This document shows positions 22,962 through 34,659 of a stretch of DNA of 64,000 bases, piece after piece (positions within the stretch are counted from its first letter, which is position 1; each line of letters opens with the position of its first letter). The stretch is taken from positions 92,732,738-92,796,737 of the forward strand of contig NC_062214.1 of NCBI RefSeq assembly GCF_902686445.1, in the 5' to 3' direction. The position numbers and the translations under genes are program-made. This DNA comes from Sciurus carolinensis. Lineage: Eukaryota > Chordata > Mammalia > Rodentia > Sciuridae. Under the pieces are notes generated by a model. The model had not been told where the DNA came from, ran no database searches, and was given only the letters and a program-made list of their open reading frames with translations.

Positions 22962-23120
22962 TTAAAAAAATTTTTTTAAAAATTTTTTACTGGTGCATTA
23001 TAGTTGTACATAATGGTGGGATTTGTTGTTGTGTATTTGTACATGCACACAATATAAGAATACAATTTGACCAATATCTTGGAAAGATTTTAGTTCACTC
23101 CTCTTTACTTCTCCCTCAGT
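22962..23120 (-). mobile_element. L1 3' end, 5'-truncated
   Basis: Left edge is the reverse complement of a poly(A) tail ('aattttttttaaaaatttttt'-like tract). Then follows the squirrel L1 3'UTR signature in antisense, 'tggtgcattatagttgtaca' and 'taatggtgggatttgttgt', with 'acaatataagaatacaattt'. The body ends near 23120. Confidence 0.8.
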
Positions 23121-23124
23121 TTAC

Positions 23125-24200
23125 CATCTTCATTGCAGGTCAGTTTCTTCTGTGTGTCTTCATCACATAAGACCACATATTTTTGGACTTTAGTTATCAT
23201 GTATGAAAATAGTGATATGTTTATTATTTTTCAACTACAAAAGCATATTATTGAATATGTTTTCTCAAGCCATGTGTTGTCCTTGGCTCCTATCTGGAGA
23301 GTTTATTCACCCTTTTAAGGGAATGTGCTCTTGGGAGAGAATCAATATCCTAGGAATTATGTGCAGGTGAAATTCTGGAAATAGTGATGTAGCAAAGATC
23401 ATGCTGGAGATGTCTGCAAAAGAAGCCAGTTTGTTCTAGCAGATAGAGAAGAAAAAATAATGGAAAGGGTTGAACCATGGGTTTGGGGCTATAATTGCTT
23501 TTCGTTGATCATTTCTCAAATGTGCATTCTTCATGGAACAAATATGATTCTGGGAAGGTGTTTGGCTATTTCTAATTTCAGGCTTGCTTGCTAATGTTTG
23601 GAATGTCTTTAACAAGGAATTAATTTATTTTTCCCATTGAAAATTATAGTTTCAAAAGCCTTGGGAGATGCCCTTCAGACAAGCAATTCCTCCTGGAGTG
23701 TGAATGATTGATGGCAGGTCCTCCTTAAAGTAGATTTTGATGCGTAGGGGAGAGGGGAGGGAGGAAGCACAAGAGCTGCTGGTACCTGAAAATGAGTTTG
23801 CAAAAACCAAAAACCACAGGAAGAAAAGGCACCAGGTGCCACTAGTTGAAGCATTGGAATCTAGTGTTTGGATATCCACTGCCAGCTCCTTTCCATACAG
23901 GTGGGAAGAGCCAAGGTGGTCTCTCTGCTCAGTTTCTCAGTAGCATGTGATACATAGTAGGTGCTCAATAACATTGGATGAATAAATTAATTCTTAAAAA
24001 TATTCCTTGGTATTTTTCTCTAACTCTTGCCACCTGTCTCAGTCAAGTATTGCTTGGTGGGCAGATGGTCTGGAACATCCCAAAGACTCAATCCCATATA
24101 TGCATTTCACCTAGATATCTTAAGAGAATTGTACAGAAAAAGTAGTGTTCACAAAATACTTTGAAAGACACATAGAACAAATGTCTTAAGCCCACTACTC
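23125..24200. other. Unique DNA, no feature seen
   Basis: A MIR- or L2-like tail may be present at 23945-23990 ('tacatagtaggtgctcaata'). No gene recognised. Confidence 0.4.
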
Positions 24201-24204
24201 TCCT

Positions 24205-24350
24205 TGTGAAGTTCCTCATGTCTCAGTTTTTATGTATCAAAAAAGAAGAAATAAATATTTCTTAGAGGTTTTCTGAGGACTAAATGTGATGTGTAGGAGT
24301 TGAGGCATTTGACCTGGCACTCTGTAGGCATTAAAAAATATAGTTATGAT
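24205..24350 (+). repeat. MIR SINE
   Basis: 'gttcctcatgtctcagtttt', 'ttctgaggactaaatgtgat' and 'gacctggcactctgtaggca' match a sense MIR. Confidence 0.65.
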
Positions 24351-24983
24351 CTTTAGGCCTGTGTCTTTGTCTACAAGTGATGCATTAAAATTAATGAAGT
24401 GTTCCTTTATACAGACATTGCCTGGTTTTCAGGTATGTTGGGATCAGAAGTGTGATTCTACTGGGGAGTGTGACTCGTCTACCGGAAGACCCTTAGAGTT
24501 TATGACAATGTTTTCAGGAGCAGTGGGCTATTTTAGGGCTGGTCTGATATGGTCTCAAAGCTAAATATTCAGGGATGTAGGGCCTGGAGCATGAGTCTAG
24601 TAGATGAAAGGGACTGTGGCTTTTCTTTGTAACTGCAACAGCTTCCAGCCAGGTCTTTCTAGGGAATGATTAGTATTTGCTAAGCAAATGAATGAGTGAA
24701 TGTCCAAATCAAAACTGACCAGATAAACTAGCTGTAAAGGTGAAAACTGTAGACACGGAACCAACCCAGAGCCAGAAAGGCTGGTGGGAATAGGGACAAG
24801 GTTGGTATGTCAAGTACAAAGAGCAGTATACAAGGTAGGCCAGAGGGATGCCACATCCTGACCAATTCCCACAGAGGTTTTTGTATTGGCAGCTCCACAT
24901 TCTACAGGAAAACTGTAGGGTTTATTTGTGAGCATCCCATTAAGCAGCTTGGTCCAAGCCTTAGTGCATCCTGGGCCATGGAT

Positions 24984-25442
24984 TTGTCTGTTTTCTGTTG
25001 TCAAGAACATAATACCACAGACTGGGCAAGCTTTAATAAAAAGAGGTTTATTTTGGCTCATTGTTCTGGAAGTTCAAGGTCAAGATGTTTTATCTTCATG
25101 ACTTTATCTAATCCTATAACCTTCCCCACCTTGAAATACTATGGTTGGATTGTTTCTACATTTTTTTTCTTTTTGGTACTGAAGATTAAACCCAGGAGCA
25201 CTTTACCACTGAACTATGTGCCCAGTCCTTTTTCATTTTTTATTTTGAGACAGAGTCTTGCTGAGTTGCTGAAGCTGGCCTCAAACCTACAATCCTCCTG
25301 CCTCAGCCTCCTGAGTCACTGGGATCACAGCTTGAAACACTGCACCCACTTGTTTCTACCTTCTTACTACCTCCCGGTAGGAATTAAATTTCAACATATG
25401 AAACCTTGGGGAACATGCTCAAACTATATCCAAATCATAGTA
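24984..25442 (-). mobile_element. MaLR-type LTR interrupted by a SINE
   Basis: Left part: 'tgtctgttttctgttgtcaa', 'ataataccacagactgggca' and 'aaaaagaggtttattttggc'. Right part: 'ggaattaaatttcaacatat' and 'catgctcaaactatatccaa'. Both are antisense MaLR LTR ends, separated by a B1-dID insertion. The 225-codon plus-strand frame at 24807-25484 spans this nested repeat and is rejected as a gene. Confidence 0.82.
25160..25349 (-). mobile_element. B1-dID dimeric SINE with exact TSD
   Basis: Antisense dID half ('ttttggtactgaagattaaa', 'cccaggagcactttaccac') and B1 half ('tgagacagagtcttgctgag', 'cctcctgcctcagcctcctg'). A perfect 10-bp duplication, 'ttgtttctac', lies at 25150-25159 and 25350-25359. 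The insertion split the older MaLR LTR. Confidence 0.94.
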
Positions 25443-25444
25443 GG

Positions 25445-26835
25445 GAGTCTGGGTCATCTGCAGTTCCAGGGTTTCTTACTCTGACTTGAATGACTGTCTA
25501 CCTTGTTTGGAGAGGAGTCAGAAAACCGTGAGTGCCTGAGTTCACCTGTGTGGGAGGCGCCCATTGGGTAGCACTTGACTATTCTATGCATGGTAGTCCA
25601 GAACTATTGCAGAACATTTTTGATCATGTTTTGAGTAGTATTTATTCTTTCTCTTTTCTCCACTTAACTCAAGATCCACCATTTGGCTTTGGAAGCCTTG
25701 TGACTGAGTCTTACACATGCAGGAGATGGGTGAACCAGGACTCATGCAGCATTTACTTATTTACCCTTAAAACTTTCTTCTGTGGAAAATACGAGCCTGC
25801 ATATACTCACTAAATGATATTAACAATTATCAGCTCCTACAAACTGCCTCTTTCTACACTTTGAAACAAATCCGGACAAAATATCATTTCATACTCTAGG
25901 GGTTCAAAACTCTAATTACCACCACCACCACCATCAAAGCTTCCTTTGACAAAATGATAAAAATGTAGACTTTCTCACTTGATTGTATGCTTCCATCTTC
26001 CTGCACCCCAAATCTTGAGTACTACTGTAAGTAATTCTCGAAATTTCTGAAACTTTTCCAAGGATGCTGTGTTAAGAAACCTTGCTTTGGATTCAAGAAG
26101 TCAGCTTTGGGATTAATTCTTGAACCTCCCTCAGTCAAGAAGATTTTGATAAATACAAGGACAATGGACTCTTCCTCAGCAAAGTGCAGAGGTATAGTCC
26201 TTGCTAAGATGAGTCAAAGTCCACCTGGAATCATTGCTTTAGCCCATCTCTGAGGAGTTACTTGCATTACTCAATAGCACCAATTATTATTTTCAATGAA
26301 GGTGGAAGTAACTCAAAATCTTTAAAAGTAATACTTATGAATATGTTATAAAAAGTTAGTCTGGGTTTATTGAAGTAGCAGATACTTTCAATGAATATTA
26401 ATGAATGAGTATGAAACTAAAAGAGATACTGGTTTATAATACCAATGAACTGAAATTGAGAAAGATAAATTTTAACAAAAATGATTAAAATAATTGATGT
26501 TAATATAATTTTTATATGTTCCAAATTTTTAAGGGAAAAGAAATTGCTTTGGAATTCAAGGTCAGCAGATTATGTGTTTAAATGCCAGCTCAGCTGCAAC
26601 TGTACCATTCCTAGTATTCACTAAGCATTGAAAAATCTATGTGGCATCTATTTTGAATGCCCAAGTTTGCTCTTTTTAAGAGAGAGAAGTTAAAAGGGGA
26701 ATCCATCACCAGTTGGTATTTAAGCTCATAATCAAGATGACCAGCATAACATTTAAGACATAAGCTGTTGAAAATAATTGATTATCTCATGTGCAATCAA
26801 TCTCATTAACATAGGACAAAGATTGCAGGCATAAG
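25445..26835. other. Unique AT-rich DNA, no gene recognised
   Basis: A short (CCA)n tract lies at 25918-25934. No exon-like structure or recent repeat is seen. Confidence 0.45.
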
Positions 26836-27094
26836 TATGAGAGTCAGCATAAAATCCACTTGCTCAACAGTACTAAAAATTACATTATCAGGTAACCAAA
26901 GAGATGTCTTCCCAGGGTCTGGGAACGATTTCCTCCCATTCCTTCCAGCTGCCTTCTCTTCTTCTGATAGCTCCATTGTCAGTCCCCTCTATAGTGATGC
27001 CCTCTTACCCACTGCCTCAGGGTTTTCCTTGACCCTTCAGAAAAATAAAGATGGCAGTCACTTAATTGGCTGCCAGTGGCTTAGTGGAAGTGAC

Positions 27095-27126
27095 CAACAC
27101 ACACACACTCTCTCTCTCTCTCTTTC
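27095..27126. repeat. (CA)n-(CT)n compound microsatellite
   Basis: Short CA run joined to a CT run ending 'ctctctctttct', directly next to an ID SINE whose tail region it probably grew from. Confidence 0.85.
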
Positions 27127-27128
27127 TA

Positions 27129-27205
27129 TTTGGTACTGGTGATTGAACCCAGGGATTCACACATGCTAGGTAAGTACTTTAACAACTGAGTTTTATCTCT
27201 ACTTC
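27129..27205 (-). mobile_element. ID SINE (tRNA-Ala derived, full-length form)
   Basis: Antisense ID: 'ttggtactggtgattgaacc', 'cagggattcacacatgctag', 'gtaagtactttaacaactga'. It keeps the central block ('acatgctaggtaagtacttt') missing from the dID halves elsewhere in the window, so it is an independent ID copy rather than part of a dimer. Confidence 0.82.
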
Positions 27206-27287
27206 TATATTTTACCAACTTTAGACTAGTTTATTTCTTAGGATTGTGAATAAGCATGCTAGCTTCTGACATGACCCCCTTTCTCTC

Positions 27288-27289
<2 letters not shown>

Positions 27290-27327
<38 letters not shown>
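27290..27327. repeat. (CA)n microsatellite
   Basis: About 19 uninterrupted CA units. Only about 170 bp from the preceding CA/CT repeat. Confidence 0.95.
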
Positions 27328-27329
<2 letters not shown>

Positions 27330-27339
27330 TCCCCTATGC

Positions 27340-28285
27340 TCAGAACTGCATTAAGGAATATTGTATATCCATCATCCCATCATTTCTAGGTTTTTTGTAC
27401 AAGATCTTTCAGCTTATCTTTAGTGTCTGTCTTTCCCAAAATACAAGTTTCCCAAACTACTAGTTTTCTTTGGTATCTGTTTGGTCATGTGCAGGCTTCG
27501 TCACCAGGTTCCACAATACAGTTTCTAGAGGGCTCTCAGCTTCCCTTTCATGATACTAAGATGACGCCAAGTTCTAGATCTTTACACCAACAAATCCTGG
27601 CATCTTCACTGACAGAGTAATTCCAATTTTCTGGGAACACCTTGGGTCTCATTAACACACATTGGACTGCATGCCCATCTGTAAGCCAGTCATTCTGATG
27701 GGGATGGCACATGCTGAATGGCAGCACACCCCCATACCTAGAGTGGCTGCCCACTCTGTCCAAGCCACATGCATGACGATGGGATAATTCAGGGTGTTGC
27801 TGTCCAGAAGGAGGAGGAATGTATGCTGCACAACCGTTGGCAGATGCCATGTGTTTAATCAGATGTGTCCAGGTACTTGTTGGTCAAAATAAGGACATTG
27901 AAATGGTGGTGAATATGCAATATCTTTATCTGGAGGCAAAGAAAGTTGTGTTGTGGTATTTTTTAGGTGAGAAATAAGTCTATTATGAGGACTTCAAAAT
28001 CCTAAAACCCTAAAAGTCAAGATAGAAACCAGAGTTTGTAATGCCAGCTAATACTATTATAAATAATATGATTAAATGGCAATTTATAATTTACAGAACA
28101 CTTTTACATGTAAGGATGTATATGTAAGTCTTCTATGAATTTTATTGCTAGTAGCAGAATCTCTACAAAAATACCAAGTAATCTAGTGATTTGTAGAAGA
28201 AACAGCTTGTTCTAAAATTAAAATGTTATTTTTCTATGTAAGTAAATATGTGCTTCAAATGACAACACATTAGCTACCCGCAATT
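27340..28285. other. Unique DNA, no gene recognised
   Basis: Frames on both strands at 27423-27850 overlap and show no domain. No repeat recognised. Confidence 0.4.
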
Positions 28286-28289
28286 TTAT

Positions 28290-28800
28290 GTACAAAGATA
28301 TTTCTAATAAGAAGAAATGAGAAATGATGTGAATATTGAATAGTAAAAGAATGGTTAGATGAATCCTGGTGTATTTATTCCATTGCATTATTAGTAGAGA
28401 ATTTCAAATCGATGCCCTTAAAGAATGTCTACAGACAGGAAAAGTTCATTATATATGTGATAAAAGCAATTTAAAAAATCTGAATGAAACTATATTCTGT
28501 ATGTTTGCAAAAATAAATACATAGTGATAAAAAGCACACCCAAGCATAGGAGTAATATTAAAAATATTTAGGAATTCTTGTGGCAGGTTACCAACCATTT
28601 AGAATGGAGACCTTCTCTTCTCAATTGATAAGGTCATGCCTGTGCTTACTAAACAGCTGACCTCAAAAAATTAACAGTGGTAATATTATGGGGTGGTTTT
28701 TATTTTTGTCTTTAAGCATTTTTGTACCATTTTCTCTTTTCTAAGTTCTGTACAATGAGAATGTACTATTTATAGTAAGAATTAACAGAAAAGAATATAA
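28290..28800 (+). repeat. Ancient L1 3' end
   Basis: Sense-strand 3' end of an old L1: 'tcctggtgtatttattccat', 'ctatattctgtatgtttgca', 'ttaacagtggtaatattatg' and 'ttctgtacaatgagaatgta'. The order matches the 3' end of ancient mammalian L1 families. Heavily diverged. Confidence 0.65.
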
Positions 28801-28804
28801 TGCC

Positions 28805-29140
28805 TCGATATTTCTTTTAATGAAAACGATTTATAATTTTTTTAGAATTGCACAATAGTTTTTGCACTCCTGCCTGTTTCTGCAGCCCTTCCCCCACCCT
28901 TTGCTGAATTTGTCTCCTCCAGTTCATGTAATTTACAGAAAGCATCAAAGATGGGTCAAAAGATGTGCTCTTCAAAACGCCCAAAGAAGCCAAACTGTTT
29001 CAACACCATGAAAAAGAAAATGGTAGACCATTTCTTAATGCTTATTGATGTAAAACTACAGTGTGATTGGTTGTATTTGTAGTGGAAAAGTCAGGCAGGC
29101 TACCCCTGTCTAGAAAAGTCTCCTCTGTCAGCAGAGGAAA
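28805..29140. other. Unique DNA, no feature seen
   Basis: No recognised repeat or exon. Confidence 0.4.
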
Positions 29141-29144
29141 AGAA

Positions 29145-29350
29145 TACCATGTTTATTTAATCCTTACTGCACACCAATCTCTGTTCTAAGCACTTTCCTC
29201 TGGATAATCTCCTCTCTGTCCTCACAATCACACCATCATAGGTACCATTACCAACTTTATTTACAGAGGTTGAGTCCTTTGTGCGAGATTACAGACCTGT
29301 GATCTAGCAGTGGTGGAGCTGAGGTGTGATTCTGATCTGCCTCCAGTTCT
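29145..29350 (-). repeat. MIR SINE
   Basis: Antisense MIR: 'ctctgttctaagcactttcc', 'tcaccatcataggtacc'-like core and 'gtgatctagcagtggtggag'. Confidence 0.78.
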
Positions 29351-29597
29351 TAACCAGTTCATTACACTGATAACATTGAGTCAGTGTGATTCTAAAAATA
29401 AGAGTGCAGATATACTCTACTTTCACTTACATACACACATAGAGAATATAGTAGGTGCTTACTAAACAACAGAAAAGGAAACTTACTCAACTTGACATTC
29501 TACATCGCTTCTAGGAAACAATGTCTGTAATGTAGAGCTAGGGCCTTTGGTCTGCAGATCCTACTTATTCTCTACTCTTTGTAGAAATATTAAGATC

Positions 29598-29745
29598 TTT
29601 ATGCCTTAGTTTTCTTTCCATTAAATAAAGACAGGAATGGTACTTCCCCTTCAGGGCTGTATGTATTAAACAAGTTAAAACATATACACTCTTCGCTGAG
29701 AGCCTGACACAAAGTAATAACTGAGTAAATATTAGTTGTTGCTGT
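29598..29745 (+). repeat. MIR SINE
   Basis: Sense MIR: 'ccttagttttctttccatta', 'gggctgtatgtattaaacaa', 'gagagcctgacacaaagtaa' and 'taactgagtaaatattagtt'. Confidence 0.75.
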
Positions 29746-29994
29746 AGTTTGTTGTAATTATTTCATTTAGAGGTGGAAATATCTGCTAACGAGGAAACCA
29801 CAAAAAGAACTTTGAATAAGGGAGCTCCCTGGGACATTGAAAGGCAGGGCGCAGAGTCTCTGACCCTAAAGGGCAATATGGAGTGTGCAGTCATTATCTT
29901 CATTCCCATGCCCATTATTTATTTGCAGTATACATTCCAGATTCCCCCCCATCCCGATTATCTTCTTTCTAAAGATCCTGCTTTGCTCTGTAGT

Positions 29995-30300
29995 TAGGTT
30001 AAGAGCTTCCTAATCAATTTTACATACACTGGCCTTGTGCTGTTGATTTAAGATTAGTTGAGAGTGAGTTTCAGGGGGCCCGGATTTCATAGATTGATTG
30101 TAAGTTCTATCCATTTGTGATGCGGCTGAAGTGGAGAGAAATTTGTCCAGCGGTTTGATGTTAACAGGGTGCGAGGCTAATGGGGTACTAATTGAGCAGT
30201 GAATGCCTAATTAAGAATCACAGAGGGCTTGTGCTGGCAGCATGGATAGTGAATGCATCCAGTAAATGCCGAGTTGTGGGTTTTGGAAGAAGGACTAACT
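29995..30300. promoter_or_regulatory. Candidate conserved non-coding element
   Basis: Non-repetitive segment between repeats with dense TAAT-type sites and preserved CpGs: 'cctaatcaattttacat', 'tgatttaagattagttgag', 'gggtactaattgagcagtg', 'gcctaattaagaatcac', plus 'tgatgcggctgaag', 'gtccagcggtttgatg' and 'gtgcgaggctaatgg'. This is the best enhancer-like stretch in the window by texture. Its target is unknown. Inference only. Confidence 0.45.
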
Positions 30301-30304
30301 AACC

Positions 30305-31615
30305 TTGGCCATTTCTGCCCTTTGCTGCAGCCCAATGGGCCTTGTCCTTCCACATTTCCTAGACAAGTGAAAGCTACTGGGATAGAAATTCTGATACATA
30401 GAGGTTAAAGGGGTGGCGAGAGAAAGTTCCCTCCCTTCCCAGGGATGAAGAAGACAAGTGAGTGATTTCTGGGGCAGGCAATCTTTAAACGATTGTGTAC
30501 TCCCTGATAAATTTGGGGAGCTGCTCACATTTATAGAAACAGGAATATATTTAAAATTCAAACATATAATTTCTACTATTTCCAACCTCCCATATGTGTA
30601 CCACCAAAAGTGAATTTTGAGAGCAGTAGTGGGAAAATACTGCCTGGGGATAAAGAAAAGTTACCGCAGGAGTCTGGTTTCTGTAATAATTTTTCACAAT
30701 AAGAGCAAATTCCTTTCCCTAGGGGAGTATTTGACAGAGTAATTGCACCAGGGAACAGTCACTGTTTCATTTCATTTTCTATCTCTCTTTTAAAACTTTC
30801 TTTGTAAAGCTAAGTGTTATAAATCTTTCTGAAAGAGCAATGTGGACAAGATATGTGGCCTACAAGATTGTGGTTTTCTATGTGTATACGTGTATAACGA
30901 ATATATAGTCATTCTTCCATCTATCTATTCCTTGTTTGATTTCAGAATGACATTTTGAACAATTTAAAGAGAGAAATTTAGAAATATGTATGTGGTATTA
31001 GAGACAGTGTGAAAAGCATCCTTCCAGATTAGGGAACTGGTAAGAGAAGACATCCATAACTATATGTTATGGATCAGGAGCAAAGAGAAAGTTGTAATGA
31101 TTTCATCACTTATAAAGTGAAAATTGTATTTTTAATACAAACTGTAAACAAGAATACCTATGAATGGGATGGTTTTAATGGTCGATACCTACCTACTTTA
31201 AAAAGTTATGCTTTACGATAGAGGAATTTGAGAGGTATATCTTCCTCTGATACCAGTCCTGTGGAACCCGGAAGCCTCTGGTTCCAGGCTCCTGATTTCT
31301 GTCCTTGGGGTCTTAATGCAATCTCAGGCCCTTATAACTTCTGGAAAATTTCAGCTGTACCAAGGTTTATGAACTGAAGCTGCTGGCCTCCCAGAAGCAT
31401 ATGTAAGTGACCAGACAGCACAAACCAGATGGATGGATTCTCCTATTAGAAGAAAGGTGGAATTCTATGCATGAGAAGCACACACTCAGGGCAGGAGTTT
31501 TCCTGACACACCTCCATCATTATCACTAAAAAAGCATGCTCATCCTGCTCACATGCTGCATTCTGCAAGTAAAGCAAATGCCTGCAAAAATAAAAGCTTT
31601 GCAAAAATTTTTAAA
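30305..31615. other. Unique DNA, no feature seen
   Basis: No recognised repeat or exon. A 96-codon minus-strand frame (30295-30585) shows no domain. Confidence 0.4.
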
Positions 31616-31621
31616 AGAGGG

Positions 31622-31745
31622 AGCCAGGTTGGGTGGAACATATCTCTAATACCAGCTCCTTGGGAGACTAAGACAAAAGAATTGCAAGTTTGAGGCTGGT
31701 CTGGGTAACTTAGCAAGACTCTGTCTGAAAATAATAAAAATGTAA
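31622..31745 (+). mobile_element. B1-like monomer SINE
   Basis: 'gccaggttgggtggaacata', 'ccttgggagactaagacaaa', 'gcaagtttgaggctggtctg' and 'tagcaagactctgtctgaaa', then an A-rich tail. It has only the B1 half, without dID. Flanks 'aaaagaggga' and 'taagaaaggga' are an imperfect duplication. Confidence 0.82.
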
Positions 31746-31793
31746 GAAAGGGAATCAAAGGCAATGAGAAAATAAGAGGAAAAAGTAAGTTTG

Positions 31794-31809
31794 TTTTTTT
31801 TTTTTTTTT
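31794..31809. repeat. Poly(T) tract
   Basis: Sixteen-base thymine run with no attached element recognised. Confidence 0.85.
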
Positions 31810-31961
31810 CTAAAGGGAAGATTAGTACTTCAAGGAGAAGTCAAATCATTTATTATATTATTACAATTATTTTTATTACTATAAAGACAATATAATACTA
31901 GCAGTTTAGGGACTTGACAAAAATAATCCCCATACTCCTTTTTCCAATGGGAAAATTCTCC

Positions 31962-31997
31962 TTGTTCTTCTTCTTCTTCTTCTTTTTTTTTTTTTTA
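31962..31997. repeat. (CTT)n followed by poly(T)
   Basis: About six TTC units grade into a 14-base T run. Probably an expanded retroposon-tail or simple repeat. Confidence 0.85.
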
Positions 31998-31999
31998 AG

Positions 32000-32525
32000 A
32001 AAATCTTGTTTCAACAAGCTAATTTTATAGATTAAGAAACAATATGGAGAAAAATTAACTGTCATGATGATAGTTAATCACAATGACACATCTTATAGAG
32101 AACTCATCATGACTGACAGATAAGACACAGTTTTAAAGAAAGCTGAAAACTAGTTCAAGAGAACCTTGCTGATTTCTCAGTATGCTAAACTCATGCAGCC
32201 CATGTCTAGCAGAGATTCCAGAATGGGAATACCACCCTGGGTTGCACTTTCTTTGGCTTACTTATGGCATGAGAACGCTTCCCTGACAACTCCAGAACCA
32301 GTCATAGAAGGCAGAAGCAGGTCAGACTTCAGGATTCCTAACCCTAAGCCCAGAGCGTGCCCTACTGTACTTTGCTACTTTGTGATTTGACTGTTAGTCT
32401 GGAATGGATACTGCCAAGAGTTTCCTCTGCATGATTTGTCCTCTTAGATGAGAGTGGCAGCATCTTTTCATGTGAGAACAAATTTAGATTAGAGAAGGAA
32501 GGACACCACTCTCTGAGGCATTTAT
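32000..32525. other. Unique DNA, no feature seen
   Basis: No recognised repeat or exon. Confidence 0.4.
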
Positions 32526-32529
32526 TATT

Positions 32530-32650
32530 ATGGCCTTTTTATTAGCAAGTAAGGAAACCAAGGCTTAGAAGTTTAAGAGAGGAGGTTGAACCAGGCTGTA
32601 GCTCAGGTCTGTGAGCTCCCAAAGCCCCTGCCATCCAGCACTGTGCCAAG
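32530..32650 (-). repeat. MIR fragment
   Basis: 'gtaaggaaaccaaggcttag' and 'ctgtagctcaggtctgtgag' resemble an antisense MIR. Confidence 0.5.
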
Positions 32651-33143
32651 AATAGCACCTTGGGAGTCATGCTATGCACTGCTCCTCAATTCTGTCTTGC
32701 CAGGCATTGCTGATTAAGATACTCTTTCCTCTTGGGCCTGAACTCAGCCTCAGGATCTTCTCAATGAAGTGTTTTAGGAAACTGTGAGCAATGGAGCTGA
32801 CCATAATGTGAGACTTATTGATCAACCTTGAACCTGAAAAATACTCCTTGGATATTTTAGAAATTGACAAGTTATGAATAATTGAAGAATAAAGTTAGGG
32901 TAGTATAAAATAATAGTTTCTCCCTGCTGACTCATAAACACTTGTTTCCAGCTCACTCTTCTTTTAATGTGAGCATAAAGCTTTCTTATAATGTGGTTTT
33001 AAAACTTACACCTTTGACATAAAAGCTCACAGTCTGACTCACCCATATATATAGACATAGGCCGACTCTATGTCCTTACTCCCAACCTGCACACCAACTG
33101 CTCTCATGTGAGAAGAGGTCTCACTTTTAGGCTTCTGTCTCAG

Positions 33144-33291
33144 GGTCTTCAGGACTCCAGCCATGAGTGGGGAAGGCAAAGGTGGTGAAGAAGTTTCCTG
33201 GAGGAACCGCTTGGTGATGCCCAAGGCCCAGTGCCATGGCCTGCTTGACACCGAATGTGTTTCCCAGGACATCCTGGAGAATAGAGATGCA
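33144..33291 (+). CDS. Candidate exon with start codon (gene unknown)
   Basis: A 148-nt exon-like block. Upstream is a short pyrimidine-rich acceptor ('ggcttctgtctcag') and downstream a donor ('gca|gtaagc'). An ATG at 33163 has G at -3. From it, 43 codons stay open and reach the donor exactly in phase 0. The peptide begins MSGEGKGGEE, is mixed in composition, and includes a plausible hydrophilic stretch (WRNRLVMPKAQCHG). The frame would stop after 11 more codons if not spliced. I do not recognise a family. It cannot follow the 18433-18503 exon in that exon's coding frame, because a stop arises before the ATG. It may be an exon of an unknown transcript, or chance. Confidence 0.22.
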
Positions 33292-33299
33292 GTAAGCAT

Positions 33300-33820
33300 A
33301 TTCATCTGTCCTTCATGTTATTGTTGAGTAGCTGACTATAAATTTTCTTAACCTCTTGAGCTTTGATTTCTGAGACAGCTGTGGAGAAAACAGCCTTAGT
33401 GATAACGGCTCGGAGGATGGAACTGAGAGTGAGGCATGAAACCAAGATGCTTCTGAGTCTGTGTTTTGGAGCTTAGAAAAGGGCAGCTATTTCTGTGAGC
33501 ACCCTCTGAGAGCTTTCACACATTCAGGGGCTGATCCTCACAAAACAAATGATGAAGGTCCTACCTTTGGCATCACATGAGCCCTTCTGAAATGGGTATC
33601 CCTTTTCTCTTTACAGGTAACCATTGGCGAGTCTTAGTAGTGATCCCTTAATTTGGTGTTTGGCAAACTATATCTTTGGGACTGTCTCTTGCCTGCACCC
33701 CCATCTTTGTGAACATAGCTTTATTGGAGCATAGTCATATCGATTCATTCATGCATGCATTGACCCTTGTTCTGAGAGAGTGGAAGGTTATTTGTGGAGG
33801 GGGAGTAAAAGGAATATTTG
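33300..33820. other. Unique DNA, no feature seen
   Basis: No recognised repeat or exon. Confidence 0.4.
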
Positions 33821-33821
33821 A

Positions 33822-33945
33822 CTTTTTAAAAAATTTTATTGGTGCATTCTAATTATATATAATAGTGAAGTTCATTATGCCATATTCATGAATGCTTATA
33901 AAATAATTTGAACAATTTTTGTCCCACTTGTCCTTCCCCTCGGAG
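33822..33945 (-). mobile_element. L1 3' end, 5'-truncated
   Basis: A short poly(T)-like edge, then 'attttattggtgcattctaa', 'ttatatataatagtgaagtt' and 'gccatattcatgaatgctt'. This is the same antisense 3'UTR type as at 22962, more diverged. Confidence 0.72.
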
Positions 33946-33949
33946 CCTT

Positions 33950-34655
33950 TGGAGGAGAGTGACTGATGGAATCCCTTCTCTTGATGCAGCTGCTCCTGGT
34001 GGTAGCCCTCCCCTCCAGCATTCCCTTGCAACCTCAGCAACTTTAGAGACTTTTCCTAGGAAGGAGGTGCTATAGATACGAAGGCAGAAGCAGCAGGGCA
34101 CATCTGGGATTATAGAGATGGTATCTTGCTCAGGTCATATTGCATTGACAACACACCTGCAGAGACTGAATGTAACTTGGCGACCGTAAAGAACACCTTT
34201 TGCTTACAGATAGCCTCCTGATAACTAGGAACAGCATTGTCAAATTAGAAGGGAGGCAGGAATAGAGGGTGATAGGGCAGTTTGGGGGCTACACCTTAAA
34301 CCTTTTATGGCCTATTGTGTATCTCCTCACTTCTCAGAGCACTAAACCCCCTTGTGGGAGCAGGCAAATCCTTAGGGCTGCATCCTGTTGCTTCTTGGAC
34401 TATCTGTTTGGTGCCTTGGAGAAGCCCAACTCCTGGGTTATTACAGAGACCCAGTGAGAGAAAGCTTTGGTGTGAAGTTCTGAGGTTGGACCCCTCTCCT
34501 GATTCCAACATCCTCAGCCTTGCCCAGAAGGACCCTTCTCCATGCTGTCCCCAGTCCTTCTCAGGCAATGGCTCATTCTCCTTTGCCTGCTTTTCATACA
34601 CTTCCCTCCTGTGGGCCCACTCTTCCTTCTGCTGAGCTTCCTCTCATTTCCCTTC
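33950..34655. other. Unique DNA, no gene recognised
   Basis: Overlapping frames on both strands (34269-34635) show no domain. No recent repeat. Confidence 0.4.
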
Positions 34656-34659
34656 ATCT

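Noticed and set aside
24807..25484. 225-codon plus-strand open frame, the longest in the window
   Set aside because: More than half lies in a MaLR LTR and an antisense B1-dID SINE, so the frame is a by-product of repeats.
27129..27205. tRNA-like sequence
   Set aside because: It is an ID SINE derived from tRNA-Ala, antisense and diverged, not a functional tRNA gene.
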